Shown here: one piece after another, positions 26,258 through 36,058 of the stretch
Position numbering within the stretch: the stretch's first letter is position 1
Layout of the letters: the number at the start of each line of letters is the position of its first letter
From: Desulfococcaceae bacterium
GTDB taxonomy: Bacteria > Desulfobacterota > Desulfobacteria > Desulfobacterales > Desulfosalsimonadaceae
Direction of reading: 5' to 3'
Assembly (NCBI GenBank): GCA_030145385.1
Contig: JAQYVU010000005.1
Location: 24,840-88,839 of the forward strand
DNA: 64,000 nucleotides
Position numbers and translations under genes: made by a program
The notes under the pieces: model-generated
Database searches by the model: none
Told to the model about the DNA's origin: nothing
What the model saw: only the letters and a program-made list of their open reading frames with translations

Positions 26258-27061
26258 CCTAAAACAGCGTCAATAGGTTAAAAGCCTTGAAAAACAAAGC
26301 TTTCGATCAATTTGCCTGATCTGCCACCCCTGATTTAATGGATGGGCAAGTGTTCGGACGATTTTTTTGGTCGAATTTATTTATAGGGTTAAATAAATAA
26401 ACAATAAAGTCAACCCCTTTAGGGTTTTATCAGGAAGATGGGATTTGATTTAACAGCAAAAATGGACATCGTTTTTTCTTGTTATGAGATATTACAGAGA
26501 TTCGGTATTGATTGAAGTTATGATAAAAAGATACTTTTTTTACTAAAGAGGGGTGCAGCAATGCAAGTTGCAAAAAAACAGATAAATCAGAGTTGAAATC
26601 AGTATCCTTGATCTCAAAAGTTATGCAGCAGACTTTGTGAGCGGTTGAGGAGCGCCCATTAAAAATTTGTAGGACATGCCAAATAATTCAGTCCGTTCAA
26701 CGATATTGGCGAAACGTAAGCGGTTCTGAAGTAAGCAAGAATTAAAAGCATATTTCGAAAATGAAAAATAAAACCCGGATTTACTTTCATACTATCCTAA
26801 TTTCATAATTAGTCACTTATTGTTCAATACCGTTAAAAAAGGAATAGTGCCTGAAATGTGGCATAGTGCTCAACATCAAAAGGCAATCCCTCACTGAAGA
26901 ATTCAATAGCAATGCGGCACTCCAGAAAAAATCAGGCAGGCACAAGATAGCGTTTCCCCCTATCTCAATTTTCTGCTGCTCTCCAAATATCAGGGGGAAT
27001 TCAGGTAATAACATTTCAAAAGGGCTGCCGTATGTTGACAGCAGCCCTTTTTCAATTGATC
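26258..27061. other. Gene-free interval upstream of the sensor kinase
   Basis: This is 804 bases of mostly AT-rich sequence with frequent stops. The only notable items are the argJ terminator at its right end and an open minus-strand frame without a usable start (about 26790 to the TAA at 26631), ending in FGMSYKFLMGAPQPLTKSAA, which could be a decayed coding remnant. Small open frames at 26817-27084 overlap on both strands and have no ribosome-binding sites. Confidence 0.5.
27019..27052. terminator. Rho-independent terminator of argJ
   Basis: AAAGGGCTGC (27019-27028) and GCAGCCCTTT (27041-27050) form a 10-bp stem with a 12-base loop, ten bases beyond the argJ stop. A short T-run flanks both sides, so it can act in either direction. 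Confidence 0.75.
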
Positions 27062-28234
27062 TTATGACCGGTAATCCGCATTGATTTTGACATAATCAAT
27101 GGAAAAATCACAGGTCCAGCAGGATGACGAGCCATTGCCAAGGTGAACGTCAATTACCACTTCAAATTCGTCCAGCTTCATGACTTTTGTGGCTTCTTCT
27201 TCTGCATCCGCACCGCACCAGAGGCCGTTTTTAATGAGCATGATGTCATTAAAACTGATATCAATGGCATCCGGATTCAGGGACACGCCGGAACGCCCCA
27301 GGGCTGCGATGATTCTTCCCCAATTGGCATCTTCCCCGAAAAACGCGGTTTTGACCAGGGGGGAATGAGCCACGGTATCCGCCATTTTTTCCGCGTCTTC
27401 ATCAGACGCCGCGCCATTGATTTTAATTTCAACGAGCTTGGTGACCCCTTCGCCGTCTTTGACCACCATCTTTGCCAGTTCGATCAGCATTTCTTCCAGG
27501 GCAGTTTTAAACGCCTTTTTGACCGCCGCGTCATTTAATGACGCCCCGGACTTTCCATTGGCCAGGATCAACACCGTATCATTGGTACTGGTATCCCCGT
27601 CAATGGTGATCCGGTTAAATGACAGGTTCACCGCATCTGTCAGCAATTCGTGCAAGGTTGACGAATCAGCCTCAACGTCCGTGCAGACATAGCTCAGCAT
27701 AGTGGCCATGTCCGGACGGATCATGCCCGCTCCTTTTGCAACACCGGTGATGGCAAAAGACTTTCCCGCCACTTCAACAACGCGTGAAATTTTTTTGGGT
27801 ATTGTGTCCGTGGTCATAATGGATTCCGCAAAATCGACAAATCCGTCCGAAGATAACGCATCAAAGAGCTGCGGAATATTGGATTCAATTTTTTCAATCG
27901 GCAAAAACTGACCGATCACACCGGTGGATGAAACCAGCACCATTTCTTCGGCCACCCCGAGTTTATCCGCCGCAGCCTTTGCCATCCGGACAGCATCCTT
28001 GATCCCCTGCTCACCGGTGCAGCAGTTGGCATTCCCGCTGTTGGCTATCACCGCGCAGCAAACTCCGGATTGGATTCTTTCCATGTCCAACAGAACCGGC
28101 GCTGCCTTTATCTGATTTTTTGTAAATACCCCGGCCACTGCCGCCGGAACGTCTGACACGATCAATCCCAGATCCTTTGCATTCTTTTTTTTGATTTTCG
28201 CATGTATTCCGGATGCCTTAAATCCCTGGCACAT
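27062..28234 (-). CDS. argJ: Bifunctional glutamate N-acetyltransferase / ornithine acetyltransferase
   Basis: This 390-residue ArgJ has the autoprocessing site at KGAGMIRPDMATML, with nucleophile Thr178 splitting the precursor into alpha and beta chains. GFKASGIHAKIKKKNAKDL and IANSGNANCCTG in the alpha chain and EDANWGRIIAALGRSG in the beta chain are diagnostic. The enzyme moves acetyl groups between ornithine and glutamate in the cyclic arginine pathway. GAGG precedes ATG by eight bases. It stands alone, with a terminator directly downstream. Confidence 0.95.
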   Translation of the reverse strand: MCQGFKASGIHAKIKKKNAKDLGLIVSDVPAAVAGVFTKNQIKAAPVLLDMERIQSGVCCAVIANSGNANCCTGEQGIKDAVRMAKAAADKLGVAEEMVLVSSTGVIGQFLPIEKIESNIPQLFDALSSDGFVDFAESIMTTDTIPKKISRVVEVAGKSFAITGVAKGAGMIRPDMATMLSYVCTDVEADSSTLHELLTDAVNLSFNRITIDGDTSTNDTVLILANGKSGASLNDAAVKKAFKTALEEMLIELAKMVVKDGEGVTKLVEIKINGAASDEDAEKMADTVAHSPLVKTAFFGEDANWGRIIAALGRSGVSLNPDAIDISFNDIMLIKNGLWCGADAEEEATKVMKLDEFEVVIDVHLGNGSSSCWTCDFSIDYVKINADYRS

Positions 28235-28513
28235 ATGATTACCTCATCTTGTATTATTTTATCTTAATTCAAATGATAACATATAAATTTAACAATGAAT
28301 ACTCAGGTATTCAGGTAGAAGGCGGAAGACTGAAGATAAAAAAACAATTGAATATCAGTAAAAATATTCAAATGGAAAGCACGAACGCTTGAGTTTCCTT
28401 CTTATACCTTATAACTACATTTAAACATTAATTGAATTGATACACTTTTTTTGTCAATATTATATTTAAATAATGATGAGGTAATACTTCGATACACGGT
28501 GAATCAAAAAAAA

Positions 28514-29254
28514 ATGAGAAATTTAAAACTAACCATTGAATATGACGGCACAGCCTACCACGGATGGCAGGTCCAGGCCCGTGACATCACCATACAGGAA
28601 GCCATTGAAACTGCACTGTCCACAATGACCCGGGAAAAGATCCGTCTGGCCGGATCCGGCAGAACCGATGCCGGGGTTCATGCACTGGGACAGGTGGCCA
28701 ATTTCAAAACCGATTCAAGGATTCCGGCAGACGCTTTTTTTGCCGGCTTAAACAGTCTGCTGCCGGATGATATTGTCATTACTGCCTGCAAAGCAGTTGA
28801 TGACGATTTTCATGCCCGGTTTTCAGTAAAAAACAAAACCTACCAATACCGGATTTACAACCATCCCGGCCCAAAAGCCATCGGCCGCCAATACACATGG
28901 CACATCAGAAAAAAGCTGGATATGACCGCAATGCAGCAGGCGGTTTCATATATCATCGGCACCCATGATTTTAAATCCTTTGAAGGCACCGGAAGCCCCC
29001 GGGCCCATACCGTCCGGACAGTGATGAACGCGCAAGTTACTGAAGAAAATAACGGGTATCTTGTTTTTGAAATCACGGCCAACGGATTTTTGCGGTATAT
29101 GGTCAGAAACCTGGTGGGCACTTTGACGGATGTGGGTCTGCTGAAAACCTCGCCGGAGGAATTCAAACACATCCTTGAAGCAAAAAACCGGGACCTGGCC
29201 GGTGCCACGGCCCCACCCCAGGGATTGTTTCTGGTGGAAGTCAATTATGATTGA
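28514..29254 (+). CDS. truA: tRNA pseudouridine(38-40) synthase
   Basis: This protein of 246 residues belongs to the TruA family. The catalytic Asp52 lies in GSGRTDAGVHALGQ; MRNLKLTIEYDGTAYHGWQ at the start, NKTYQYRIYN and NGFLRYMVRNLVGTL are conserved family segments. It modifies uridines 38-40 in the tRNA anticodon arm. The ATG at 28514 matches the family N-terminus; an upstream ATG at 28451 would add 21 unrelated residues. The ribosome-binding site is weak (GGTGA before an A-run). The stop lies four bases from the end of the convergent thioesterase gene. Confidence 0.95.
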   Translation: MRNLKLTIEYDGTAYHGWQVQARDITIQEAIETALSTMTREKIRLAGSGRTDAGVHALGQVANFKTDSRIPADAFFAGLNSLLPDDIVITACKAVDDDFHARFSVKNKTYQYRIYNHPGPKAIGRQYTWHIRKKLDMTAMQQAVSYIIGTHDFKSFEGTGSPRAHTVRTVMNAQVTEENNGYLVFEITANGFLRYMVRNLVGTLTDVGLLKTSPEEFKHILEAKNRDLAGATAPPQGLFLVEVNYD

Positions 29255-29258
29255 TGAG

Positions 29259-29729
29259 CTACCCCACAATATAAGTGCCGGTGCCCACAGCCAATTGCCG
29301 TCCTTTTTCATTTTCCAGCTCCATCCGGGATACAGCGACCTTTTTCCCGTGACGAATGACATAGGCAAAGGCGGTAAATTCTTCGCCTTTGCCGGGCAGC
29401 AGGTAATCAATGCGAAGGTCAATGGTCCCCACATTTTTAAGGCGGTCCCGAACATTGTCCTTGCTTAAATCGTCGAGCTTTTCAATGGACTGGGCCATGG
29501 CGACCAGCCCCCCGGCAACATCCAGGAGAGTGGCCACCACACCGCCATGGAGAATATTCTGGACCGTATTTCCGATCAGCTCCTGCCGCATGGCAGTATG
29601 AACCTCCACAACTTCCGGCGTCATTTTTATGACATTCAATCCCACAAGAGTGTTAAAGGGAATCACATTGTTAAAATATTCCCGGATAAAATCCAGGACA
29701 CTCTCTTTTGATAAAATCGGATCGCTCAT
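29259..29729 (-). CDS. Hotdog-fold acyl-CoA thioesterase (PaaI/YigI-like)
   Basis: This 156-residue protein has the hotdog signature NILHGGVVATLLDVAGGLVAM with the HGG motif and catalytic Asp, followed by VGTIDLRIDYLLPGKGEEF. It likely hydrolyses medium- or broad-range acyl-CoA thioesters in the cytoplasm. It is monocistronic and convergent with truA. The exact substrate cannot be read from sequence. Confidence 0.85.
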   Translation of the reverse strand: MSDPILSKESVLDFIREYFNNVIPFNTLVGLNVIKMTPEVVEVHTAMRQELIGNTVQNILHGGVVATLLDVAGGLVAMAQSIEKLDDLSKDNVRDRLKNVGTIDLRIDYLLPGKGEEFTAFAYVIRHGKKVAVSRMELENEKGRQLAVGTGTYIVG

Positions 29730-29866
29730 TGATTCGGCCTGTTATTTTTTCCCATAATCATAGTCAGTAAACGATGTTGATTATGCGCATGATTAAAGGT
29801 TTTTAAAAAAACATACATATCTCTTTAAAATGACCCGAAGTATCAGATTTACAGAATTAAAAGGCC

Positions 29867-31708
29867 TTACGTAGCCTGAGCGCCCTTTAAACGCTGAATC
29901 TGCCGGTTATAGAACGCGATCACGTCCCGGCGGCTAAGCATTCCCATCAGAATTCCCAGGTCATCTTCCTGAACCACGGGAAGACTGTCGATATTTTTAA
30001 TGGTAAATTTCTGGAGCACGGTATTTAAATCTTCGGTCAGGGTGGTGGTGACCACTTCGCTTTTGGCGATATCCTTCATGACTACCAGGTGTTCAATCTC
30101 AGGGGCAAACAGGACCCCCCGGATATCCGTACTGGAAAAGATACCGATCATTCTTTTTTCCGCATCCATGACCGGGAAATAGTGCTGCTTGGTGCGGGAA
30201 AAAAAATTTTTAAACTCCATAAACGGCATGTTCTGGGGAATACTTTCCACCTTCTTCACCAGGTGAATTAAATCCTGGACCTTGAGCATCTGCAGAATAT
30301 CCACCATAAATTCCCCGGCATGGGCGGGAGACGCCACCCGGTTCTTGACCTGTTTTTTGTATATAGTCCAGGGGCTCGCCACGACATAGGCTATGGAACA
30401 CACGAACAAACTGGGCAGCAAGAGCTGATAAGAGTCGGTCATCTCACTGACAAAGATAATCGTTGAAATGGGGGTGTTGGAAACCGCCGTAAAAAAACCA
30501 GCCATTCCCACCACAATAAACGCCTCCGGATGGGTGACAATACCGGGCATAATATTATGAAATATTTTTCCCACAACACCGCCCATGGCGCCGCCAATAA
30601 CCACTGACGGGCCGAACACACCGCCACTTCCCCCGGAGCCGATGGAAAAAGAGGTGGTCAGGATCTTTCCGATCGCCATTAAAAACAATGCGGAAATTGT
30701 CAGGCTCGCGGGATCGGAAAGGACCTGCTGAACATACCCGTAACCAAATGCAAGCGTCCGGAATAAAAAGAAACCGATGATGCCGGTACAAAGCCCGCCG
30801 ATAGCCGGCTTGATATGATTGGGAATTTTAAGAGATTTAAAAAGGGCTGTAATTCCATAAAAGGATTTAACATAGAAAAATCCGGTAAATGCCAGCACAA
30901 ATGCCAGCACAATATACGGTCCCAGTTCCAGGGGATTCTCAAACACAATATCTGCAGGCACCTCAAACAGAGACCCCCACCCGAAGACCAGGCAAAATAT
31001 ACAATATGCAACCACAGATGATATTCCGGCAGGAATAATGACCTCTGATTCAAACTCCGGGTCACGGTATAATACTTCCGAGGCAAACAGCGCCCCGGCC
31101 AGGGGGGCCCTGAAGATACTGCCGACACCGGCACCGATACCGGCTGCCAGCATAATTCGTCGCTCACGGTCGGACATGTTCAGCTTGGTGGCCAGAAACG
31201 ACCCGAATCCGGCTCCGATCTGGGCAATGGGCCCTTCACGCCCCCCGGAACCACCGGTGGTCAGTGTTATCGCAGAAGCAATGGTTTTAATAATCGGGAC
31301 CCGCGCCCGAATAAAACCGCCTTTGCGGTGGTATGCGTCAATTGCCGCATCCGTCCCGTGACCTTCCGCTTCCGGGGCAAACTGATATACCAGAAATCCG
31401 CTGACCAGGCCGCCCAGTGAAGGCAAAAACAGCAGCACCCATCGATTAAACATTGTACTGGTGGGGTGAAAAAGATGCTGCTCCCCGGCCGGCGGTGGCG
31501 GCCGGTAACCGGCCATCATATCCATGAAAAAATGACTGCCAAGCCCGCACAGGTAATGAAACGCAATGGATCCTAAACCGGCAATGACCCCGATCAGAAC
31601 AAACAGGACACTCCATTTGCCGGCCTGGGCGATATTAAAAGACCGGATCATCTCCGCATATGTTCCGGATAATTTCCGCAAACGGTCAATTAAGGGCATG
31701 CCTGACAC
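29867..31708 (-). CDS. ClC-family chloride channel/transporter with two CBS domains
   Basis: This 613-residue membrane protein carries the ClC signatures GSGGREGP (gating Glu158) and GSGGSGGVFGPS, and about ten to twelve hydrophobic segments up to residue 450. A CBS pair follows at about 460-605 (LIHLVKKVESIPQNMPFMEF, then VVTTTLTEDLNTVLQKF). The gating Glu is retained, so it may be an exchanger or a channel. CBS domains normally sense adenine nucleotides. The start is GTG at 31708 or ATG at 31699; neither has a strong site. It is separate from the channel cluster at 10 kb. Confidence 0.92.
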   Translation of the reverse strand: MSGMPLIDRLRKLSGTYAEMIRSFNIAQAGKWSVLFVLIGVIAGLGSIAFHYLCGLGSHFFMDMMAGYRPPPPAGEQHLFHPTSTMFNRWVLLFLPSLGGLVSGFLVYQFAPEAEGHGTDAAIDAYHRKGGFIRARVPIIKTIASAITLTTGGSGGREGPIAQIGAGFGSFLATKLNMSDRERRIMLAAGIGAGVGSIFRAPLAGALFASEVLYRDPEFESEVIIPAGISSVVAYCIFCLVFGWGSLFEVPADIVFENPLELGPYIVLAFVLAFTGFFYVKSFYGITALFKSLKIPNHIKPAIGGLCTGIIGFFLFRTLAFGYGYVQQVLSDPASLTISALFLMAIGKILTTSFSIGSGGSGGVFGPSVVIGGAMGGVVGKIFHNIMPGIVTHPEAFIVVGMAGFFTAVSNTPISTIIFVSEMTDSYQLLLPSLFVCSIAYVVASPWTIYKKQVKNRVASPAHAGEFMVDILQMLKVQDLIHLVKKVESIPQNMPFMEFKNFFSRTKQHYFPVMDAEKRMIGIFSSTDIRGVLFAPEIEHLVVMKDIAKSEVVTTTLTEDLNTVLQKFTIKNIDSLPVVQEDDLGILMGMLSRRDVIAFYNRQIQRLKGAQAT

Positions 31709-31752
31709 ATCACTTTCAATGGATCGGATTTGAAGGTTTTATAATGTTCAAC

Positions 31753-31790
31753 TTTGCAAAAGCAGGGGTGAAGATCCCTGCTTTTGCAAA
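31753..31790. terminator. Strong hairpin beyond the aminotransferase gene
   Basis: TTTGCAAAAGCAGGG (31753-31767) and CCCTGCTTTTGCAAA (31776-31790) form a perfect 15-bp stem with an eight-base loop, 60 bases after the aminotransferase stop and upstream of the ClC gene. The A/T-rich base of the stem may act as the U-tract, so a terminator is likely. Confidence 0.65.
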
Positions 31791-31848
31791 AAGATTAACT
31801 GGAATTTATAATTGAGCTCAAGATCGTCTGAGCCGATGTATAAAAAGA

Positions 31849-33156
31849 TCAGCTCAAATCGGCAATGCCCTGCAGAACCGTATCAAACAAAACCTGAACA
31901 TCCGATTCTTCAAGGCATGAAAAGGCTACCCGCAGATCCGTATCGCCCAAAGCTATCAGCCCGACGCCGTATTTGTCCAGCAGATGCACCCGCAATGTTT
32001 CCGCCTTGACCGTTTTGAGCTTGATGCACATAAAATAACCGGAATTAAACGGATACACATCCCAGGCGTCCTTATATCTAGTGTCTGCCAGAACCGCTTT
32101 GACTTTTTTGGCACGCGCTTCAAGAATCTTGTATTTCTCTTCTTTTTCAGCATCAAACACGTCACTTTTCATTGACTCAAGAACAATGGACTGACTCAAA
32201 TGACTGGCATTGGATATATTGCCCCGGACCCCGCCGGCGGTTTTTCTGGCCAGCGCGTCGTAAACCTTTTCAGCATCCGTATCAATCGTGCACCCGTAAG
32301 AGATAAAGCCCACCCGAAGACCCCAGACATAATTTTCTTTTGTCGCACCGTCAAGTTTAACGGCCAGGAGGCGGGGATGAATTCCTGAAAGCCTGGCAAA
32401 AATCGATTCCTTTAACACATTGTCCTCAAAAAACAGGCCAAAGTAGGCATCATCGGCCACGGCGATCACGTTGGTCCCTGATTCCGCCACTTCCGTCAGA
32501 ATCTGAACAATACGGTCTGCTTCATCAACCGTGAGAGTATAGCCGGTGGGATTTTGCGGAAAATTCAGCAAAACAATAATTTTATCATTTTTTGCCGCTT
32601 CTTCTTTGACCTTTGCTTCAAATGCATCGGTATTATATCCGCCGGATTCCGTAAAAATCTTAAAATGGGTTATGGTCGCCTGCTTCCGGACGTTTAAAAT
32701 CATGTTATAGTTGCCCCAGAACATGTCCGGCAGGATCACCACATCGCCGGGATCTACCCAGACATCGGCGAACACGCTGATACCATGTGTAATTCCGTTA
32801 GTGACCACCGGAAGACTAATCTCTTTTCCGGCCAAAGAAGGATTTTTTTCATAAATGGCATCTTTCCAGATCGCCCTTAAACCCGGGATACCGAATGACG
32901 GTGCGTAAGTCAGCGACTGTTCGGCGGCCAGACCGGAGATATTTGCCATCACGGAAGGCAATGCCATGGTTGCACTGCCTTCTTTTGCAATGCCGATGGT
33001 GGCATTAATTCGATGGGCTTTTTCCTTGGCTTCGGCGCTCTGGGATAAAATCCCCTTGGGGAAAAACAATTTTTTCCCGATCTCAGACATCATTTCCATC
33101 AGATGGGAGTTACCATTTTGAATCACTTCATTGAGTTCTTTTGCTAACGGGTTCAT
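31849..33156 (-). CDS. PLP-dependent class I/II aminotransferase
   Basis: This 435-residue fold-type I enzyme has NFPQNPTGY (substrate carboxylate and PLP contacts), ADDAYFGLFF, the Schiff-base Lys273 in LDGATKENYVWG and Arg281 in GLRVGF. The N-terminal part (residues 40-80, INATIGIAKEGSATMALPSV) is typical of a bacterial subgroup of uncertain substrate. AAGGAAG precedes ATG. It is monocistronic, with a hairpin downstream. Amino-acid specificity cannot be assigned. Confidence 0.85.
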   Translation of the reverse strand: MNPLAKELNEVIQNGNSHLMEMMSEIGKKLFFPKGILSQSAEAKEKAHRINATIGIAKEGSATMALPSVMANISGLAAEQSLTYAPSFGIPGLRAIWKDAIYEKNPSLAGKEISLPVVTNGITHGISVFADVWVDPGDVVILPDMFWGNYNMILNVRKQATITHFKIFTESGGYNTDAFEAKVKEEAAKNDKIIVLLNFPQNPTGYTLTVDEADRIVQILTEVAESGTNVIAVADDAYFGLFFEDNVLKESIFARLSGIHPRLLAVKLDGATKENYVWGLRVGFISYGCTIDTDAEKVYDALARKTAGGVRGNISNASHLSQSIVLESMKSDVFDAEKEEKYKILEARAKKVKAVLADTRYKDAWDVYPFNSGYFMCIKLKTVKAETLRVHLLDKYGVGLIALGDTDLRVAFSCLEESDVQVLFDTVLQGIADLS

Positions 33157-33525
33157 TTTAACTTCCTTTTTTATTTATTTATTTTTTTATAATATATTAT
33201 AATCTGATTGGAACTGAGGTGAAAAGATATATTTTCAGTAATTTTATTGCGATCATCTGCCCGACCTTATAAAAACAGGCAAGCACCTAATAAGATATCA
33301 GAATTACTTACCGTTTTTTCAAAAAAGATGTCAAGATTAAACCCGATGGATTTTGTCACTGGAAAAAAACCTTACCGAGAATCCCTGAATTCCGGAAAAC
33401 AAATAAGCAAAACTTTTAATGGCGTAAAAATTAAATTGTAAATACATTATATTCATAATATGAAAGCAACGAGTCTGTATCTGAACCTCACATGAAAATT
33501 AATAAAAACCTTTTCAACGACTGCC
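33157..33525. other. Gene-free interval before the LPS locus
   Basis: This is 369 bases of AT-rich sequence between divergently oriented genes. A 64-codon open frame at 33247 lacks a ribosome-binding site and any recognisable motif. Promoters in both directions are expected here but no sharp consensus was seen. Confidence 0.5.
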
Positions 33526-34809
33526 ATGATGTCAAAATATTTACGAATAATCGTATTTTTGTCTGTTTTCCTTTTGCCGATTCTATGCAATCTTGTTGAA
33601 CATTCGGCCAGCACCATTTTAGCCGTCCTTATTCTGATCGAAATTTACGCATGGAAAACCAGAAAAAAAAGCTCCGGATTCACCCCCAGCGAAAAAAATA
33701 TCATGTGGTCATTTGCTCTATATTTTTTCGTATGTGTTTTGTTTTTTCTGGCAAACGGTTTATTCCGGGAAAGCGCTTCTTTTCACTGGAATCTGGATCA
33801 TGAACTGCGATTTCTTGCATTTGTGCCGGTTTATTCTTTATTCCACCGGACCGGATTAAAAGCCTGGACAATTTGGTATGGTTCGGCAATCGCGGCAATT
33901 CTTTGCGGATTTTTTTCAATCTATTATATATTCGACGCTCATTCAGCGGCCAACGCTTTAAACGTTCATGACTCTCTTACACTTGCGGAAGCCATGAGAG
34001 TTTCATGCGCGTATACCCCTATCACCTTTGGCCAGCTCTCGCTTGCATTCGGTTTTATGAGTTTTGCCGGAATCCGGTATTTTCACAAAACGCACCCGGC
34101 CCTGACCATTTTACCAGTTACTGCGCTTGGCAGCGGTATTCTGGCAGGTTTTCTTTCCGGCACCCGCGGTGCGATTATTGCCATTCCGTTTCTCGTGTTA
34201 ATCTTTTTCCTCCAGCTAGGCTCGTTCAGGTTTCCATGGCGTAATCGCATTGCCCTTGTCCTGGCCATCACCTTTTTATCCGCCGGTCTGTATATCATGC
34301 CCGGTTCTTCAATGGACCAGCGTTTCCGCACCGGTTTTACCCAGGCAAAAGCTTTTTTTAATGGTGAAGGAACCGGACTCTATGTAGTAAGACTTGCCAT
34401 GTGGACCGAAGCCTGGAAAATGTTTAAAGAACATCCGGTCTGCGGCACAGGAAAAGACGGATACAATCACATCATAGAAATTAAAGCGGCAAAAAATGAA
34501 GTTCCAAAAACAATTGAGAAATTCTATTCACCCCACAATAACTACCTGACCAATATGGCTGCTTACGGCGTTAGCGGACTGTTTATTCTGCTTGCAATAT
34601 TTCTGTCACCGTTTCTCATATTCATACCCGCCCTCAAAACATCCGGTCCGCAAAAAGACATGGCCTATACCGGTATCATGCTGATTGTATCGTTCATGCT
34701 TTTTGCCGTAACGGAAACAATTTTTTACCGCAATATTAATATCAGCATTTATATCATATTAACGGCTGCCATATTACATTTAACCGCATCATATCAGCAG
34801 GAATCTTAG
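33526..34809 (+). CDS. waaL: O-antigen ligase / polymerase family membrane protein
   Basis: This 427-residue polytopic protein has about ten to twelve hydrophobic segments. The Wzy_C/O-antigen ligase region holds SGTRGAIIAIPFLVLIFF, then RLAMWTEAWKMFKEHPVCGTGKDGY and FYSPHNNYLTNMAAYG, with the conserved His and Gly pattern of WaaL-type ligases. WaaL joins undecaprenyl-linked O-antigen to the lipid A core at the periplasmic face. Its place at the head of a core glycosyltransferase locus favours ligase over polymerase, but the two are hard to separate by sequence. Confidence 0.8.
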   Translation: MMSKYLRIIVFLSVFLLPILCNLVEHSASTILAVLILIEIYAWKTRKKSSGFTPSEKNIMWSFALYFFVCVLFFLANGLFRESASFHWNLDHELRFLAFVPVYSLFHRTGLKAWTIWYGSAIAAILCGFFSIYYIFDAHSAANALNVHDSLTLAEAMRVSCAYTPITFGQLSLAFGFMSFAGIRYFHKTHPALTILPVTALGSGILAGFLSGTRGAIIAIPFLVLIFFLQLGSFRFPWRNRIALVLAITFLSAGLYIMPGSSMDQRFRTGFTQAKAFFNGEGTGLYVVRLAMWTEAWKMFKEHPVCGTGKDGYNHIIEIKAAKNEVPKTIEKFYSPHNNYLTNMAAYGVSGLFILLAIFLSPFLIFIPALKTSGPQKDMAYTGIMLIVSFMLFAVTETIFYRNINISIYIILTAAILHLTASYQQES

Positions 34810-34819
34810 ACAGGTAAAA

Positions 34820-35914
34820 ATGAATTACAAAGTTTTGTGCATCACCGATCGCAGCGATCTGCCGGAAACGGAATTATTTATCGGATTAAAAAATTCAGGG
34901 GTGGATATCAGCGTTATCTGCAACCCTACCGGAAAATATTATGACAGGTTAGCCCGGTCCGGCATTATTACATACGATCTGATTTTAAATACCCGATTCA
35001 GTTTATCGGGCATTCGATATTTAAAACAGCATCTTCAAAAACATGCGTATGATATTCTGTATTGTTTTAACAATAAAGCCGCCTCAAATGTAATGATCGC
35101 AACAAGGGGCATGAACTTTAAAATTGCCACCTATCGCGGAACCATTGGAAATATCAGTTTTGTCTCCCCGGCTTCTTTGACCACGCACCTGCATCCCCGG
35201 GTAAACCGGATTGTATGCGTTTCAAACGCGGTCCGTGACCATATCGTTCAAATGAATTTTTTATGGAAAAAGGTACCGCCAAAACAGGTTGTTGCCATTT
35301 ATAAAGGGCATGATATTTCCTGGTACCGGCAGCCCCCGGCAGACCTGTCTGAATTTAAACTGCCTCAAAATGCTTTTGTCGTCACATTTGCCGGTCGAAA
35401 CAGACCACACAAAGGCATCGATTACCTGATTGATTCCGCCCGCTACCTGCCTTCGGATGCACCGGTTTATTTCCTGCTTCTGGGCAAACTTGAAAATGAT
35501 AAAAAACTGCGTACCAAAATTGAGAACAGCCCGTTTAAAAAAAATATCATCCTGGCCGGATTCAGAAACAACGCACCGGCCATTTTTGCGGCCAGTGATG
35601 CGTTTATCATGCCCTCCACTAAGCGGGAAGGCCTCTCCCGGGCAGTCATTGAAGCCATGTCATCCGAAACGGTTCCCATTGTATCCAATGTCGGCGGGCT
35701 GCCCGAGCTGGTGGTTGACAGTGAATGCGGATTCGTGGTCCCTCCCGAAAATGCCGAAGCCATTGCCGATGCCATCATGAAACTGTTCAACGATCCGGAT
35801 AAAAAACACCGGATGGCAAAAGCAGCCCGGGATCGGATTAAAAATAACTTTAACATTGCAACGACCGTGTCAAACACGAAAAAAATGTTTGAAGATTTGA
35901 TCTTAAACGGTTGA
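34820..35914 (+). CDS. GT4-family glycosyltransferase
   Basis: This 364-residue GT-B enzyme has TFAGRNRPHKGIDYLIDSA and VYFLLLGKLENDKKLR mid-chain. The donor-binding segment AASDAFIMPSTKREGLSRAV then EAMSSETVPIVSNVGGLPEL carries the EGxxRxxxEA pattern of family GT4. It should be a cytoplasmic, retaining transferase that adds a sugar to the LPS core or O-unit. It follows the ligase gene by ten bases and is probably cotranscribed. Confidence 0.88.
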   Translation: MNYKVLCITDRSDLPETELFIGLKNSGVDISVICNPTGKYYDRLARSGIITYDLILNTRFSLSGIRYLKQHLQKHAYDILYCFNNKAASNVMIATRGMNFKIATYRGTIGNISFVSPASLTTHLHPRVNRIVCVSNAVRDHIVQMNFLWKKVPPKQVVAIYKGHDISWYRQPPADLSEFKLPQNAFVVTFAGRNRPHKGIDYLIDSARYLPSDAPVYFLLLGKLENDKKLRTKIENSPFKKNIILAGFRNNAPAIFAASDAFIMPSTKREGLSRAVIEAMSSETVPIVSNVGGLPELVVDSECGFVVPPENAEAIADAIMKLFNDPDKKHRMAKAARDRIKNNFNIATTVSNTKKMFEDLILNG

Positions 35915-35924
35915 AAAAAGGGAA

Positions 35925-35972
35925 AATCAGGTGTCAGGAGCAGCAGGCCTGAAACCTGAACACTGAAACCTT
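35925..35972. repeat. CAGGTGTCAGG inverted repeat behind the GT4 gene
   Basis: CAGGTGTCAGGAGCAGCAGG is followed by CCTGAAACCTGAACACTG, a compact imperfect hairpin made from the dispersed repeat words. It sits between the ends of two convergent genes, where it may end transcription. Confidence 0.5.
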
Positions 35973-36058
35973 TAAATACTACTTTGCATAACACGCCTTG
36001 TACTTAACAGACTGTTAAAACATTCCAAAAGAACTCACAGCCAAGATTTCGCCCCCCA

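Noticed and set aside
33247..33441. 64-codon open frame in the spacer before the O-antigen ligase
   Set aside because: No ribosome-binding site, no motif and composition of the AT-rich spacer.
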